NCBI GenBank assembly: GCA_017303975.1
Contig: JAFLBG010000003.1
Coordinates: 93,864-157,863 of the forward strand
Direction of reading: 5' to 3'
From: Bacteroidota bacterium
GTDB taxonomy: Bacteria > Bacteroidota > Bacteroidia > JAFLBG01
DNA length: 64,000 bases
The notes beneath the pieces are model-generated. The model had not been told where the DNA came from. It worked only from the letters and a program-made list of their open reading frames with translations, and did not search any database. The stretch's first letter is position 1, and every line of letters begins with the position of its first letter. This document shows positions 8,299 through 17,371 of this stretch, in pieces. The translations under genes were made by a program, and so were the position numbers.

Positions 8299-11200
8299 AT
8301 GATAAAGGATAATATCAAATATAGTTTTGTATTCTATTGCGTTTTGAGCTTTAGTACAGCTCTTTCCGCAAGTGTACTATTTGATCATACAAGTAAAAAA
8401 TATTTATTTTACGCCATATCCCAATCCGACACGGTGATTTATGAATACGATGCCAATTTAAAAGGAACATTGAAATCTCTTAAGTGCTTTCCTGACGGGT
8501 TGTCCAAACCTTTTTTTTATCCAAGTAATGGTGGCGGAATTAAGGTAGAGTATTTTGGAAATACATACTACCCTACCGGGAACAATATATTGTACACCCT
8601 TTTGTCGTGCACTAATAACGGAGATACCCTGGATGTGCATTGGAATATGAATTTTGGTGTGAGCTCCATTAATTATCATTACTTTTTTTATTTAAAAAAC
8701 AAAAAAAGTTTGGCCATAAAAGTTACCTGCAATTCCAATTATGGCTCTCGTTTTGATCTTGACCGGGCAGCTAATTGTGTAAATCCAAAAGTAATTGGCA
8801 TACCTTATTTACCAATGATAAACGTATTGTTCTCAAACAATCATTTTACAACCCTTTATACAAATTGGGAGAATACCGAAAGTTCAGAAATATTTCCATA
8901 CAGCTCTGTCTATTCAAGCTCATCGGTATATTTTGCTCAACGAATGGAATATGAGTGTCGGGCCAACTTTACACGAAGAAACATTTATGAAGAAATTATT
9001 TTAACGTGCTCCGCCAATTTAGATAATGTTTTGCCCGATATAAATAATCCTGTTTCTCCCTACCTAAAAAAATCGGGTGAAAGTCTTATTTTCGATTCAT
9101 GGATTGGCTCATTTGCTAATGTGTCGAAATATATTGATACGCTAACTAATGCAGGGGTGACCAATGTGTGGAGTATAATTCACAATTGGCAGTATGGTGG
9201 TTACGACAATATGTTTCCACAATTTATGCCAGCCGGATCTATGTATGGAGGTGATAATGCGCTAATAAATCTTAAGAATAAAATAAAATCACATAATTAT
9301 TTGTTTACTCTCCACGAAAACTATGTTGATTATTATCCAAACTCTGCTATGTATAATTTGCCGGATGTTGCGCTAAATGCAGATGGCACTCAAAAAACAG
9401 CCTGGGTAGGATCTTATCAAATGAAACACAACAAGGTGTTTAATTATGCGAATTTAATGGCTCCACTAATTCATTTAACATACAATACCGATGGATGCTA
9501 TTTGGATGTTCACTCAGCCACCAACCCTTCGAGTAAAATAGATCATGATGATAAAAATGTGGAGAGTGTTTCTTTTAAAAGCGTATTAAAGTCATACCAA
9601 CAATTAGCATTAAATTTAAGAACCCATCACAATGGCCCAATCTCGGGCGAAGGAAATAACCACTTTTTATACAGTGGATATTTTGATGATTTTGAAGCGC
9701 AATTAAATTGTGGAAAGGATCTTAAATACTCACAAGGAGAAAGACTTCCCTTGTTGGTTAATTTCAAATTAAATAAACTACATCATCTGAATGTATCGCA
9801 TGGAGTTGGCTACATCGAAAGATTTTACTCCAATCCATTAGACGGAGAATCTGTTTTTAAAAAGTATTCGACAGATTCTGTACTTACCTATATCGCCACC
9901 CAATTAGCTTATGGAAATGGAGCGTTTATTCCCACACCAAGTCTATTAAAATCGTTTTCTAAGGTTGCCAAAATACAATACAACTATGTATACCCTGTTC
10001 AGAGGAAAATTTACAATGCAACTCCTGTTTTTATTTCATATAACCTAAATGGACAAATGCTAAATGCCTCTGACTATATTCGTGCAGCCGACACAAACTA
10101 CGACAGCCTTTATCATGACAACTTTATGTCGCAAGTAAAAGTAGAATATAACAACGGGGTGGTGGTATATGTAAACCGAAATAAAAATAAATCCTGGAAC
10201 GTTACGCTGCCACAAAGTGGTATATTGAGTTTTAATTGTACCATAAATGGTAAGGATTCGCTTTATTATGGTTCAACTAATTCTACATCCTTTACCCTTC
10301 CTAAGAACAACGGATGGTTAGTGTATATTCCGGAGCTAAGAATTACAGCAGCTTCCGATTCACTTTGTCAAGGAGATAGTTTAAATTTAGTAGCCAACGG
10401 TGCACATCAGTATAATTGGTTTCCACAAAATGCAGTTGGACAAACCAATTCGGTTGCGCCAACAGCCCAAACTACATACACATTGGTAGGAACAGATATT
10501 AATGGCAATATAACAAGTACAACAAAAACCATTTATGTAAAGTCGTCACCAACACTTTCTGTATATTCCACAGCAACTAAACTGTGTGCTGGTGACTCTG
10601 TTGTTCTACAAGCTAACGGAGCAGTTGCTTACAATTGGCAGCCAACAAATAATACTAAAAGCTCATTCGTTGACTCTCCAACAAATACAACCACCTATTT
10701 GGTTACTGGAACAGCTGCAAATGGATGCACTGCACATGCCCAAATTACAGTTCTCGTCAATCATTTTAATCTATCTATAGCCCTAACACCAATTACTACG
10801 TGCTACGACTCTAACGGAATTTCACTTTTAACTGGAGTAAACAATGCTGACTATTATACAGGAACCGGAGTTTCCGGGTCTAACTTTTTTTGCACTATAG
10901 CTGGGGTTGGCACGCACACTGTTTTGCACCATTACATAGATAATAACGGCTGTTTGGGAATTATTCCCCAGTCTATTACTGTTGTGGAATTACCTCAAAA
11001 ACCTACTATTCTGCAAAGTGGATATAGTTTATTTACCGATGGGGTGTATAACAATTGGTATTTAAACGGTCAATTAATACCAAATTTTAATGGGCAAACC
11101 ATAGTCATATCGGAGAATGGTATTTATACTGTATGCGCTTTGAATGAAGATGGGTGCGCAAGTTGCTCTAATGATATACAGGTGATAGCTCTGTCTCAGG

Positions 11201-11451
11201 ATGAAAACTTCCCAGCAAAAAGACGGGTAGACGTTGCCCCAAATCCTGTTTTAGATGGAAGAATGAACATTGTTATATCCGGATTTGAGAACGAAAATTT
11301 GAATATGATTTGTATGATTGATATAAACAACAAAATTGTAAAAAAAATTAAAACCGAATCAAAGAAAATTAGTGTTGATACATCAGATCTAGCCCCAGGA
11401 ATGTACTTTTTAATGGTTAGTAACTTTACGACAAAAATTATTGTGAAGTAA
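8299..11451 (+). CDS. Secreted glycoside-hydrolase-like protein with type A T9SS tail
   Basis: The ATG at 8299 puts a signal peptide at the N terminus (NIKYSFVFYCVLSFSTALSA); an in-frame GTG at 8275 would only lengthen it. Residues about 30-680 resemble an uncharacterised secreted carbohydrate-active protein: a beta-rich N-terminal part, then a probable TIM barrel with WIGSFANVSKYIDTLTNAGV, YNTDGCYLDVHSA and PISGEGNNHF. The Asp and Glu in the last two motifs are candidate catalytic residues. Two Ig-like repeats follow (SLCQGDSLNLVANGAHQYNW and a similar unit). The end is a type A sorting tail (VAPNPVLDGRMNIVI ... GMYFLMVSNFTTKIIVK). Glycan cleavage is inference from fold-like motifs; secretion by T9SS is well supported. 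A family name could not be fixed. Confidence 0.7.
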   Translation: MIKDNIKYSFVFYCVLSFSTALSASVLFDHTSKKYLFYAISQSDTVIYEYDANLKGTLKSLKCFPDGLSKPFFYPSNGGGIKVEYFGNTYYPTGNNILYTLLSCTNNGDTLDVHWNMNFGVSSINYHYFFYLKNKKSLAIKVTCNSNYGSRFDLDRAANCVNPKVIGIPYLPMINVLFSNNHFTTLYTNWENTESSEIFPYSSVYSSSSVYFAQRMEYECRANFTRRNIYEEIILTCSANLDNVLPDINNPVSPYLKKSGESLIFDSWIGSFANVSKYIDTLTNAGVTNVWSIIHNWQYGGYDNMFPQFMPAGSMYGGDNALINLKNKIKSHNYLFTLHENYVDYYPNSAMYNLPDVALNADGTQKTAWVGSYQMKHNKVFNYANLMAPLIHLTYNTDGCYLDVHSATNPSSKIDHDDKNVESVSFKSVLKSYQQLALNLRTHHNGPISGEGNNHFLYSGYFDDFEAQLNCGKDLKYSQGERLPLLVNFKLNKLHHLNVSHGVGYIERFYSNPLDGESVFKKYSTDSVLTYIATQLAYGNGAFIPTPSLLKSFSKVAKIQYNYVYPVQRKIYNATPVFISYNLNGQMLNASDYIRAADTNYDSLYHDNFMSQVKVEYNNGVVVYVNRNKNKSWNVTLPQSGILSFNCTINGKDSLYYGSTNSTSFTLPKNNGWLVYIPELRITAASDSLCQGDSLNLVANGAHQYNWFPQNAVGQTNSVAPTAQTTYTLVGTDINGNITSTTKTIYVKSSPTLSVYSTATKLCAGDSVVLQANGAVAYNWQPTNNTKSSFVDSPTNTTTYLVTGTAANGCTAHAQITVLVNHFNLSIALTPITTCYDSNGISLLTGVNNADYYTGTGVSGSNFFCTIAGVGTHTVLHHYIDNNGCLGIIPQSITVVELPQKPTILQSGYSLFTDGVYNNWYLNGQLIPNFNGQTIVISENGIYTVCALNEDGCASCSNDIQVIALSQDENFPAKRRVDVAPNPVLDGRMNIVISGFENENLNMICMIDINNKIVKKIKTESKKISVDTSDLAPGMYFLMVSNFTTKIIVK

Positions 11452-11517
11452 ATCCATTGCCAGTTTATAGAACAAAACACCCCCAAACTATAATTTTTAC
11501 AAGAAAAATAAATACCC

Positions 11518-11525
11518 TACATTTA
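11518..11525 (+). promoter_or_regulatory. Candidate -7 box for the EVE-domain gene
   Basis: TACATTTA matches TAnnTTTG in seven of eight bases and lies about 42 bases before the ATG at 11567. If right, the intact EVE gene has its own promoter inside the inserted block rather than relying on read-through from holA. Confidence 0.35.
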
Positions 11526-11566
11526 GTTTGTAAAAATTCCCCCTTAAATTTTATGTGTTTAATTAT

Positions 11567-11977
11567 ATGAATTACTGGCTTGTAAAATCAGAACCCTTTA
11601 AGTATTCGTGGGATAAATTTGTAAAGGACAAAAAAGCAACGTGGGATGGTGTGCGGAATTATACCGCCCGCAATTTTTTAAAGGCAATGAAAAAAGGCGA
11701 TTTTGTTCTTTTTTACCATAGTAACGAAGGACTTGAAGTGGTTGGAATTGCGAAAGTTGTAAAAGAATATTACCAGGACCCAACAACAGATGAAACTGCT
11801 TGGGTGGTAGTAGATATTGCTCCATACAAAAAATTAAAAAAGTCGGTTACGTTAGCTGCTATTAAAAAAGAGCCAATGCTAAAGAATGTGTACTTGGTTA
11901 AGCAAGCTAGGTTGTCTGTAATGCCTTTAAAGGTAGAGGAATTCGACAAAATTATAGAAATGTCTGAATCAGCGTAA
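11567..11977 (+). CDS. EVE domain-containing protein
   Basis: The 136-residue protein is a single EVE domain (PUA-like fold), starting MNYWLVKSEPFKYSWDKFVK and containing TWDGVRNYTARNFLKAMKKG and FYHSNEGLEVVGIAKVV, all diagnostic for the family. EVE domains bind modified bases in DNA or RNA, so a reader or regulator role is likely; the ligand is unknown. A longer frame begins at 11555, but the conserved family start MNYWLVKSEP points to 11567. Its first 44 bases are repeated at 2204, directly after holA, so its original place was probably next to holA. Confidence 0.9.
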   Translation: MNYWLVKSEPFKYSWDKFVKDKKATWDGVRNYTARNFLKAMKKGDFVLFYHSNEGLEVVGIAKVVKEYYQDPTTDETAWVVVDIAPYKKLKKSVTLAAIKKEPMLKNVYLVKQARLSVMPLKVEEFDKIIEMSESA

Positions 11978-12065
11978 ATCCGTTTAATTTTATAATCCAC
12001 CGCTTATACAGTTGTAGTTATCCTACACTTAAAAATGTATATCTTGCATCTTGCTTATTAATGAT

Positions 12066-14402
12066 ATGACAAAGAAAATACTTAAACTTCAATTTATATT
12101 TTTGTTTTTTGTTGCACATATTGCTGCGCAACAGTCTCAAAATGCCAATATTCGCGGATTTATCTATGCAAAGGACAATGGCGAGCCGGTATTGTTTACC
12201 AATGTTTATTTAAAAGGAACTTCTTATGGCGCTACATCCGATGTAAATGGTTATTATTCCATTACCAAGGTCCCTCCCGGAAGCTATGTGTTAATGGTAA
12301 CGTATCTTGGTTACGATACCTTACAAGAAAATATTACAGTAAAAGCAGGAGAAATTGTAACAAAAAAAGTATTTCTGAATAAGGCAAGTGTAAGACTTGG
12401 TGCTGTTGAAATATCGGCAGCAAAAATGGAGCGAAAAACAGAAACCCAAGTTTCTGTAAATAAAATTACTCCCAAAGAAATTAATTTAGTGCCATCTGTT
12501 GGAGGAGAACCCGATTTAGCACAATACCTGCAAATTTTGCCTGGTGTAGTGTTTACTGGCGATCAAGGTGGGCAGCTCTATATTCGTGGTGGTTCTCCTG
12601 TGCAAAATAAAGTATTGCTGGATGGGATGATTGTATATAATCCATTTCACTCTATTGGATTGTTTTCTGTGTTCGATGCAGATATTATTCGTAATGCAGA
12701 CATTTATACCGGAGGTTTTGGTGCAGAGTATGGAGGACGTATATCTTCTATTATGGATATAAAAACACGTGATGGAAATAAGAAAAGAATATCAGGTAAA
12801 GTTTCCGCCAGTCCGTTTGTAGCTAAAGCACTACTTGAGGGACCCCTAAAAAAGAATTCTGATGAAGATCGTGGAAGTTCCTCTTTTGTGCTTAGTGCCA
12901 AGCATTCTTATTTGCCACAAACGTCCAAAGCTGTTTATAATTATGTAGATACAGCTGGTTTGCCATTTGGGTTTACTGATTTTTATGGTAAAGTATCTGC
13001 TAACAGTGCAAACGGAAGTAAGATAAATTTGTTTGGATTTAATTTTAGAGACAATGTAACTTATAAAGCATTATCAAAACTAAATTGGAAATCATCGGGT
13101 GTAGGAAGTAATTTTATTCTTATACCACCATCTTCAGCAACATTGATTCAGGGTAATTTTGCGTTCTCCAAATATGGAGTAGAAATGTTGGGGCAGTCTG
13201 ATGAAAAACCACGCAAAAGCGATATAAATGGGTTTAATGCAGGATTGAATTTTACCTATTTTTTCGGATTGAACGAGGTGCAATATGGACTGGATATGCT
13301 TGGGTTTAAAACCAATTTCGAGTTTTATAATTCCGTAAATCAATTTATTAGCCAAACAGAAAACACTACCGAGTTAGCTGGATTTGTGAAGGTTAAATTT
13401 TTAGGCAAGAAGAAGAAACTTATTTTGGAACCAAGTTTTAGAGCACACTACTATGCTTCATTGGCAAACTTTTCTCCGGAACCTCGCTTAAGTGGTAAGT
13501 ACAATATCACCAATAAGATTAGATTTAAATTTGCAGGAGGATTGTATTCTCAAAACTTAATTAGCGCTAACTCAGACCGGGATGTAGTTAATCTATTTTA
13601 CGGATTTCTTTCCGGATCAGATAATTTGCCTGCACGTTTTACAGAAGAAGACGGTTCTGTGAGAGATGTTAAACACAAACTACAAAAAGCTAATCATATT
13701 ATTTTAGGAACTGAGTTTGATTTAACTTCTAATTTAGAATTGAATGTAGAAGCATATCAGAAAAATTTTACACAGCTAACCAATATCAATAGAAATAAAC
13801 TGTACGAAGACAATGCAAATTATGCAACCAAGCCGGATGCGTTGAAAAAAGATTTTATTATTGAAACCGGTTATGCTCGTGGGTTAGATTTCTTGCTAAA
13901 GTATGATTACAAACGTTTCTATGTTTGGACAGTATACTCGTTGACCTATGTAAGACGCTGGGATGGTATAGAGAAATACGCTCCCCACTTTGATAGAAGA
14001 CATAATATCAATATTGTTACAGCGTATAAGTTTGGCAAACACACAGATTGGGAAGTTGATCTGCGTTGGAATTTCGGCTCTGGCTTTCCATTTACACAAA
14101 CACAAGGATTTTATGAGAAGCTATCATTTACCAATGGTATAAATTCCAACTATACTAATCAAAACGGAGAATTGGGTATTTTATATAGTTCATTGAATGG
14201 TGGTCGATTACCCGATTATCACAGATTAGATATTACAGTTAAAAAAAGGTTTGAGTTTTCTGAACGTAGCCGAATGGAAGTCGCTGCTGGTGTTACAAAC
14301 GCATACAATCGTGACAATATATTTTATTTCGATAGAATTTTGTACAAGCGTGTAAATCAATTGCCATTGCTACCTAGCTTAAGTGCTAATTGGACTTTTT
14401 AG
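12066..14402 (+). CDS. TonB-dependent outer membrane receptor with carboxypeptidase-regulatory-like domain
   Basis: The ATG at 12066 (778 residues) gives a signal peptide (LQFIFLFFVAHIAA); a TTG at 12051 in frame is a less likely start. Residues about 25-115 form a CarboxypepD_reg-like beta sandwich (NIRGFIYAKDNGEPVLF). A plug domain follows (LAQYLQILPGVVFTGDQGGQ, then YIRGGSPVQNKVLLDGM), and then a 22-strand-type barrel ending in an aromatic residue (SLSANWTF). It should import a large ligand across the outer membrane with TonB energy. The ligand is unknown and no SusD partner is adjacent. The 3' end overlaps mnmD by 17 bp, tail to tail. Confidence 0.9.
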   Translation: MTKKILKLQFIFLFFVAHIAAQQSQNANIRGFIYAKDNGEPVLFTNVYLKGTSYGATSDVNGYYSITKVPPGSYVLMVTYLGYDTLQENITVKAGEIVTKKVFLNKASVRLGAVEISAAKMERKTETQVSVNKITPKEINLVPSVGGEPDLAQYLQILPGVVFTGDQGGQLYIRGGSPVQNKVLLDGMIVYNPFHSIGLFSVFDADIIRNADIYTGGFGAEYGGRISSIMDIKTRDGNKKRISGKVSASPFVAKALLEGPLKKNSDEDRGSSSFVLSAKHSYLPQTSKAVYNYVDTAGLPFGFTDFYGKVSANSANGSKINLFGFNFRDNVTYKALSKLNWKSSGVGSNFILIPPSSATLIQGNFAFSKYGVEMLGQSDEKPRKSDINGFNAGLNFTYFFGLNEVQYGLDMLGFKTNFEFYNSVNQFISQTENTTELAGFVKVKFLGKKKKLILEPSFRAHYYASLANFSPEPRLSGKYNITNKIRFKFAGGLYSQNLISANSDRDVVNLFYGFLSGSDNLPARFTEEDGSVRDVKHKLQKANHIILGTEFDLTSNLELNVEAYQKNFTQLTNINRNKLYEDNANYATKPDALKKDFIIETGYARGLDFLLKYDYKRFYVWTVYSLTYVRRWDGIEKYAPHFDRRHNINIVTAYKFGKHTDWEVDLRWNFGSGFPFTQTQGFYEKLSFTNGINSNYTNQNGELGILYSSLNGGRLPDYHRLDITVKKRFEFSERSRMEVAAGVTNAYNRDNIFYFDRILYKRVNQLPLLPSLSANWTF

Positions 14403-15078
14403 TTGCACGTACCATTTCTCTTTTGCCTGGAGGGCCTTGCAGACTTTCAACTTCAAAACCGATAGATTTTAAATTTCTTTTTAATTCGCCTTTTGCACAA
14501 TAGGTAACGAATACACCGTTGCTCGCTAAATTTGAATACAATTTTTCAAATAGAAATTTTTCCCACATATCGGGTTGTGCTCTTGGCCCAAAAGCATCGT
14601 AAAAAACAATATCGAAAGAGTTTGGGAACACTGTTTTTTGTAGTGTTTCTTTTTTTTTCTCAAAGTAAAAATTAGTGCTTAGTTCTATGTTGTTTTCAAA
14701 ATCACAGCTATGTATTAATTCGAATATGTTCTGTTCTAAATCGCTCAAGCTAAGTATTGTCGAGTAGTTCAGCTGACTTACAATTGCAGTGTCTATCGGA
14801 TATGGTTCTAGTGCAACATAATTTATTTTTAAAGGGAGATTGTTTTTTGCTAAATACTGCCACGCTAAAATCGAGTTTAATCCTGTCCCCAAGCCAACTT
14901 CCAGTATAGTTATGTTTTTTGTAGTTGGATTATTCTTAATATAATGAGTCAATCCATTCTGTATAAAAACATGATTAGACTCTTGTATAGAGCCATGTGT
15001 AGAGTGGTAGGTCTCATTTAGTGTTTTGTTGAATAAAGTATGAGAGCCATCTTCGGTTGTTATCAGTTCTACTTTCAT
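14386..15078 (-). CDS. mnmD: tRNA 5-methylaminomethyl-2-thiouridine methyltransferase (MnmD-type, standalone)
   Basis: The 230-residue protein is the methyltransferase half of MnmC on its own, without the FAD oxidase half, as is usual outside gamma-proteobacteria. Visible features are the SAM-binding loop ITILEVGLGTGLNSILAW, the acidic VALEP motif and the family block IVFYDAFGPRAQPDMW, followed by GVFVTYCAKGELKR and GPPGKREMVRA at the C terminus. It methylates the wobble uridine modification in certain tRNAs. It is followed on the same strand by ung four bases upstream (15082), so the two are probably co-transcribed, ung first. Confidence 0.9.
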   Translation of the reverse strand: MKVELITTEDGSHTLFNKTLNETYHSTHGSIQESNHVFIQNGLTHYIKNNPTTKNITILEVGLGTGLNSILAWQYLAKNNLPLKINYVALEPYPIDTAIVSQLNYSTILSLSDLEQNIFELIHSCDFENNIELSTNFYFEKKKETLQKTVFPNSFDIVFYDAFGPRAQPDMWEKFLFEKLYSNLASNGVFVTYCAKGELKRNLKSIGFEVESLQGPPGKREMVRATKKSN

Positions 15079-15081
15079 ACG

Positions 15082-15777
15082 CTACTTTTCTATCCTCCAA
15101 TCAATTTCAGGTAGATTGTGTTTTTTTAGTAATTCGTTTGTTTTTGAAAAATGCTTGCACCCGAAGAATCCTGCACTTGCAGAGTATGGAGACGGGTGTG
15201 CAGCTTTTAGAACATAATGTTTAGATGTATCAATTAATGCTTCTTTGGCTTGAGCAAACTTCCCCCAAAGAAGAAAAATCAAATTTTTTTTCTCCGATGA
15301 GAGTTTTTTTATAATTGTATCCGTAAACTGCTCCCATCCTTTGCCTTGGTGCGAACCGGGTTCTCCCGCTCTAACAGTCAATGTTGCATTTAAAAGTAAG
15401 ATGCCTTGGTCTGCCCATGGTTCTAGGTTTCCTGTTGTTGGAATTTCTACTCCTAAATCAGTTTTCATTTCTTTATAAATGTTGACTAGGGAAGGAGGGG
15501 GCTTTATGCCTGGCGATACCGAAAAGCACAATCCGTTTGCTTGTCCTTTTCCATGATAGGGATCTTGTCCAATTATAACAACCTTTAGGTTTTCAAAATT
15601 GGTACGATTAAATGCAGAAAATATTTGTGGTCCTGGAGGATAAATTGTTTGTGTTTTTTTTTCCTCTACTAAAAAAGCTTTTAGCTCTTTAAAATATGGA
15701 GCATTAAATTCTTCTGTTAAAACGTTTTTCCAACTTTCGTTTAGTTGAGGGTTAATTTGAACTTCTGTGGTTTGCAT
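15082..15777 (-). CDS. ung: Uracil-DNA glycosylase
   Basis: The 231-residue family 1 enzyme removes uracil from DNA in base excision repair. The catalytic water-activating motif GQDPYHG is at residues 70-76 (Asp72). NLIFLLWGKFAQ and the HPSPYSA loop, with the catalytic His, are near the C terminus. Length and motifs match bacterial Ung throughout. It starts with ATG at 15777 and is followed by mnmD after three bases, so a two-gene transcript is likely. Confidence 0.96.
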   Translation of the reverse strand: MQTTEVQINPQLNESWKNVLTEEFNAPYFKELKAFLVEEKKTQTIYPPGPQIFSAFNRTNFENLKVVIIGQDPYHGKGQANGLCFSVSPGIKPPPSLVNIYKEMKTDLGVEIPTTGNLEPWADQGILLLNATLTVRAGEPGSHQGKGWEQFTDTIIKKLSSEKKNLIFLLWGKFAQAKEALIDTSKHYVLKAAHPSPYSASAGFFGCKHFSKTNELLKKHNLPEIDWRIEK

Positions 15778-15832
15778 CTATAGTTAGTAGTTTAAAAAAG
15801 GATATATTTATTTAAATAAGAAGATTAGTTGA

Positions 15833-15840
15833 TATTTTTG
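15833..15840 (+). promoter_or_regulatory. -7 box for the small lipoprotein gene
   Basis: TATTTTTG is a perfect match to the Bacteroidota -7 consensus. It lies 46 bases before the ATG at 15887, and a T-rich -33 region is present around 15811. It supports expression of the very small gene that follows. Confidence 0.5.
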
Positions 15841-15886
15841 TTTTTTGAAAGTTTTTGGTTTATATTTATACAAATAGTCATTTAAA

Positions 15887-16018
15887 ATGAAAAAATCAAT
15901 CGGTTATACCCTTTTAGTATTATTTGTTTCAGCAATCGTTTTGTCATCTTGTAAATCTCATGAACGTTGCCCTGCCTATACAAAAGCTGTTGTAAAGTCA
16001 ACAGAAAAATCTATCTAG
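15887..16018 (+). CDS. Small cysteine-rich lipoprotein (43 residues)
   Basis: A short open frame encodes MKKSIGYTLLVLFVSAIVLS, then SCKSHERCPAYTKAVVKSTE and KSI. The charged N terminus, hydrophobic core and SSC lipobox (Cys22) are those of a lipoprotein, leaving a mature peptide of 22 residues with a CPAY motif. Tiny lipoproteins with a CPAY core recur in Bacteroidota, with no known function. A perfect -7 box precedes it (15833-15840) and the gene sits alone between ung (divergent) and the osmC-like gene (convergent). Reality of the gene is likely; function is unknown. Confidence 0.65.
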   Translation: MKKSIGYTLLVLFVSAIVLSSCKSHERCPAYTKAVVKSTEKSI

Positions 16019-16036
16019 TTTCTTTTGTTTCCCACT

Positions 16037-16441
16037 TTATGGGTAAATAAAATTTATAGTTTGAATTAGTTCTGTATTTAAGCTCAATGCTACAGGACAC
16101 GTTTTGGCTGCATTTTCAAGCATTTGTTTTTCTTTATCGGTATATGATTTTGGAAATTTAACGTCCAGTTTTATTTCATTCACTTTTCTAGTATTTACAT
16201 TCATTATTTTCGTTACATCCACTACTGTATTAGTAATATCTACGTTTATGCGTTCCGCTAAAATGCCCATAATGGTCAGCATGCAATTTCCCAAAGAAGT
16301 TGAGAGTAAATCAGTGGGCGAAAAAGCTTCTCCTTTCCCATTGTTATCTAATGGGGCATCTGTAATTATTTTATTACCGGATTTTAGATGTGTAGCCTCT
16401 GTTCTTAAATTTCCTTGGTAAATTATTTGGGCAATGTGCAT
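16037..16441 (-). CDS. OsmC/Ohr family protein
   Basis: The 134-residue protein fits the OsmC family, which reduces organic hydroperoxides with two cysteines. The first Cys is in SLGNCMLTIMGI and the second in AAKTCPVALSLNT, spaced as in the family, and the block GEAFSPTDLLSTSLG is conserved. This subgroup (YhfA/OsmC-like) is often annotated only as OsmC family. It stands alone and converges on the small lipoprotein gene. Substrate is unknown. Confidence 0.88.
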   Translation of the reverse strand: MHIAQIIYQGNLRTEATHLKSGNKIITDAPLDNNGKGEAFSPTDLLSTSLGNCMLTIMGILAERINVDITNTVVDVTKIMNVNTRKVNEIKLDVKFPKSYTDKEKQMLENAAKTCPVALSLNTELIQTINFIYP

Positions 16442-16510
16442 AAGCCTTTGTATATTTAATGTAGCTTAAAATTACAGTAAGCAAATAACTATTCCAACAA
16501 AGCAGTAGCT

Positions 16511-17356
16511 ATGTTACTACAAATTAAACAACATATTTTTTTTTCAGTGATTCTGCTTTTACTAAGTAGTACATTCAACTCTTTTTCTCAGAATATACTT
16601 ATTGGATTTGATAACTCATCAGCAATTCCACCTAGTCCATCAAAACCTGAATTGAAAGATGCTCTTTCTGCATCACAGCGAGGAGAAAATCTAAATGTAT
16701 TGTATCGCAACGAATCATCGTTTGGTATTCTTGCGCACTCGAATGGATTTGGAGCAAATTACCGAAGAGGTAAGCATATAACTGCCAAAAAGAAAGGCAT
16801 ATTGGAGGTTGAGTTTGTAACAATGCGACATCCAAAAGAAGTAAAAATAAAAAATCAGAGTTACCAAAATTCAAAAGGTTTCTTCTACGGAAAAGTCAAT
16901 TCGCTTTTTCTTATTCGTCCGGGTGTAGGGTATCAGAAAGTATTATTTGATAAAGCAGAGCGCAAGAGTGTGCAAATTCGTTTAGGTACTTTTTTGGGCG
17001 CCTCTCTGGGTTTTGCAAAGCCGGTTTATCTCGAAATATTGCAACCCTCTATTTTTCCCGGAGAGTTTAATGTAAAAGAAGAAAAATACAATTCGACCGA
17101 ACATTATCCCGATAATATTTATGGCAGGGCTCCCTATTTAAGAGGATTTGATGAAATGAAAATTTATCCCGGAGGATACGCCAAGTTGGCTTTAAGTGTA
17201 GAATATGCCGATCATAACGAAGAAATTAAAGCAATTGAGACAGGTATTTCTGTTGATGTATTTCCGAAAACAATACCAATTATGGCACTAACACAAAATA
17301 ATCAAGTGATGGTAAATTTGTATGTAAGTATGGTGTTTGGAAAAAAATGGTTTTAA
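16511..17356 (+). CDS. Secreted or outer-membrane protein of unknown function
   Basis: The 281-residue protein begins with a signal peptide (FFSVILLLLSSTFNSFSQ). The rest is rich in alternating beta-strand patterns (GFGANYRRGKHITAKKKGI, FLIRPGVGYQKVLF, YAKLALSVEYADHNEE) and ends VMVNLYVSMVFGKKWF, a terminal aromatic typical of outer-membrane barrels. It is probably a small barrel of a Bacteroidota-only family. It ends 15 bases before lipA, so both may share a transcript, although no functional link is apparent. Confidence 0.65.
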   Translation: MLLQIKQHIFFSVILLLLSSTFNSFSQNILIGFDNSSAIPPSPSKPELKDALSASQRGENLNVLYRNESSFGILAHSNGFGANYRRGKHITAKKKGILEVEFVTMRHPKEVKIKNQSYQNSKGFFYGKVNSLFLIRPGVGYQKVLFDKAERKSVQIRLGTFLGASLGFAKPVYLEILQPSIFPGEFNVKEEKYNSTEHYPDNIYGRAPYLRGFDEMKIYPGGYAKLALSVEYADHNEEIKAIETGISVDVFPKTIPIMALTQNNQVMVNLYVSMVFGKKWF

Positions 17357-17371
17357 GCGCATTGGTAAATT

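Noticed and set aside
2249..11566. Insertion sequence or integrase inside the repeat-bounded block
   Set aside because: No transposase, integrase or terminal inverted repeats were found; only the 44-bp direct repeat supports mobility.
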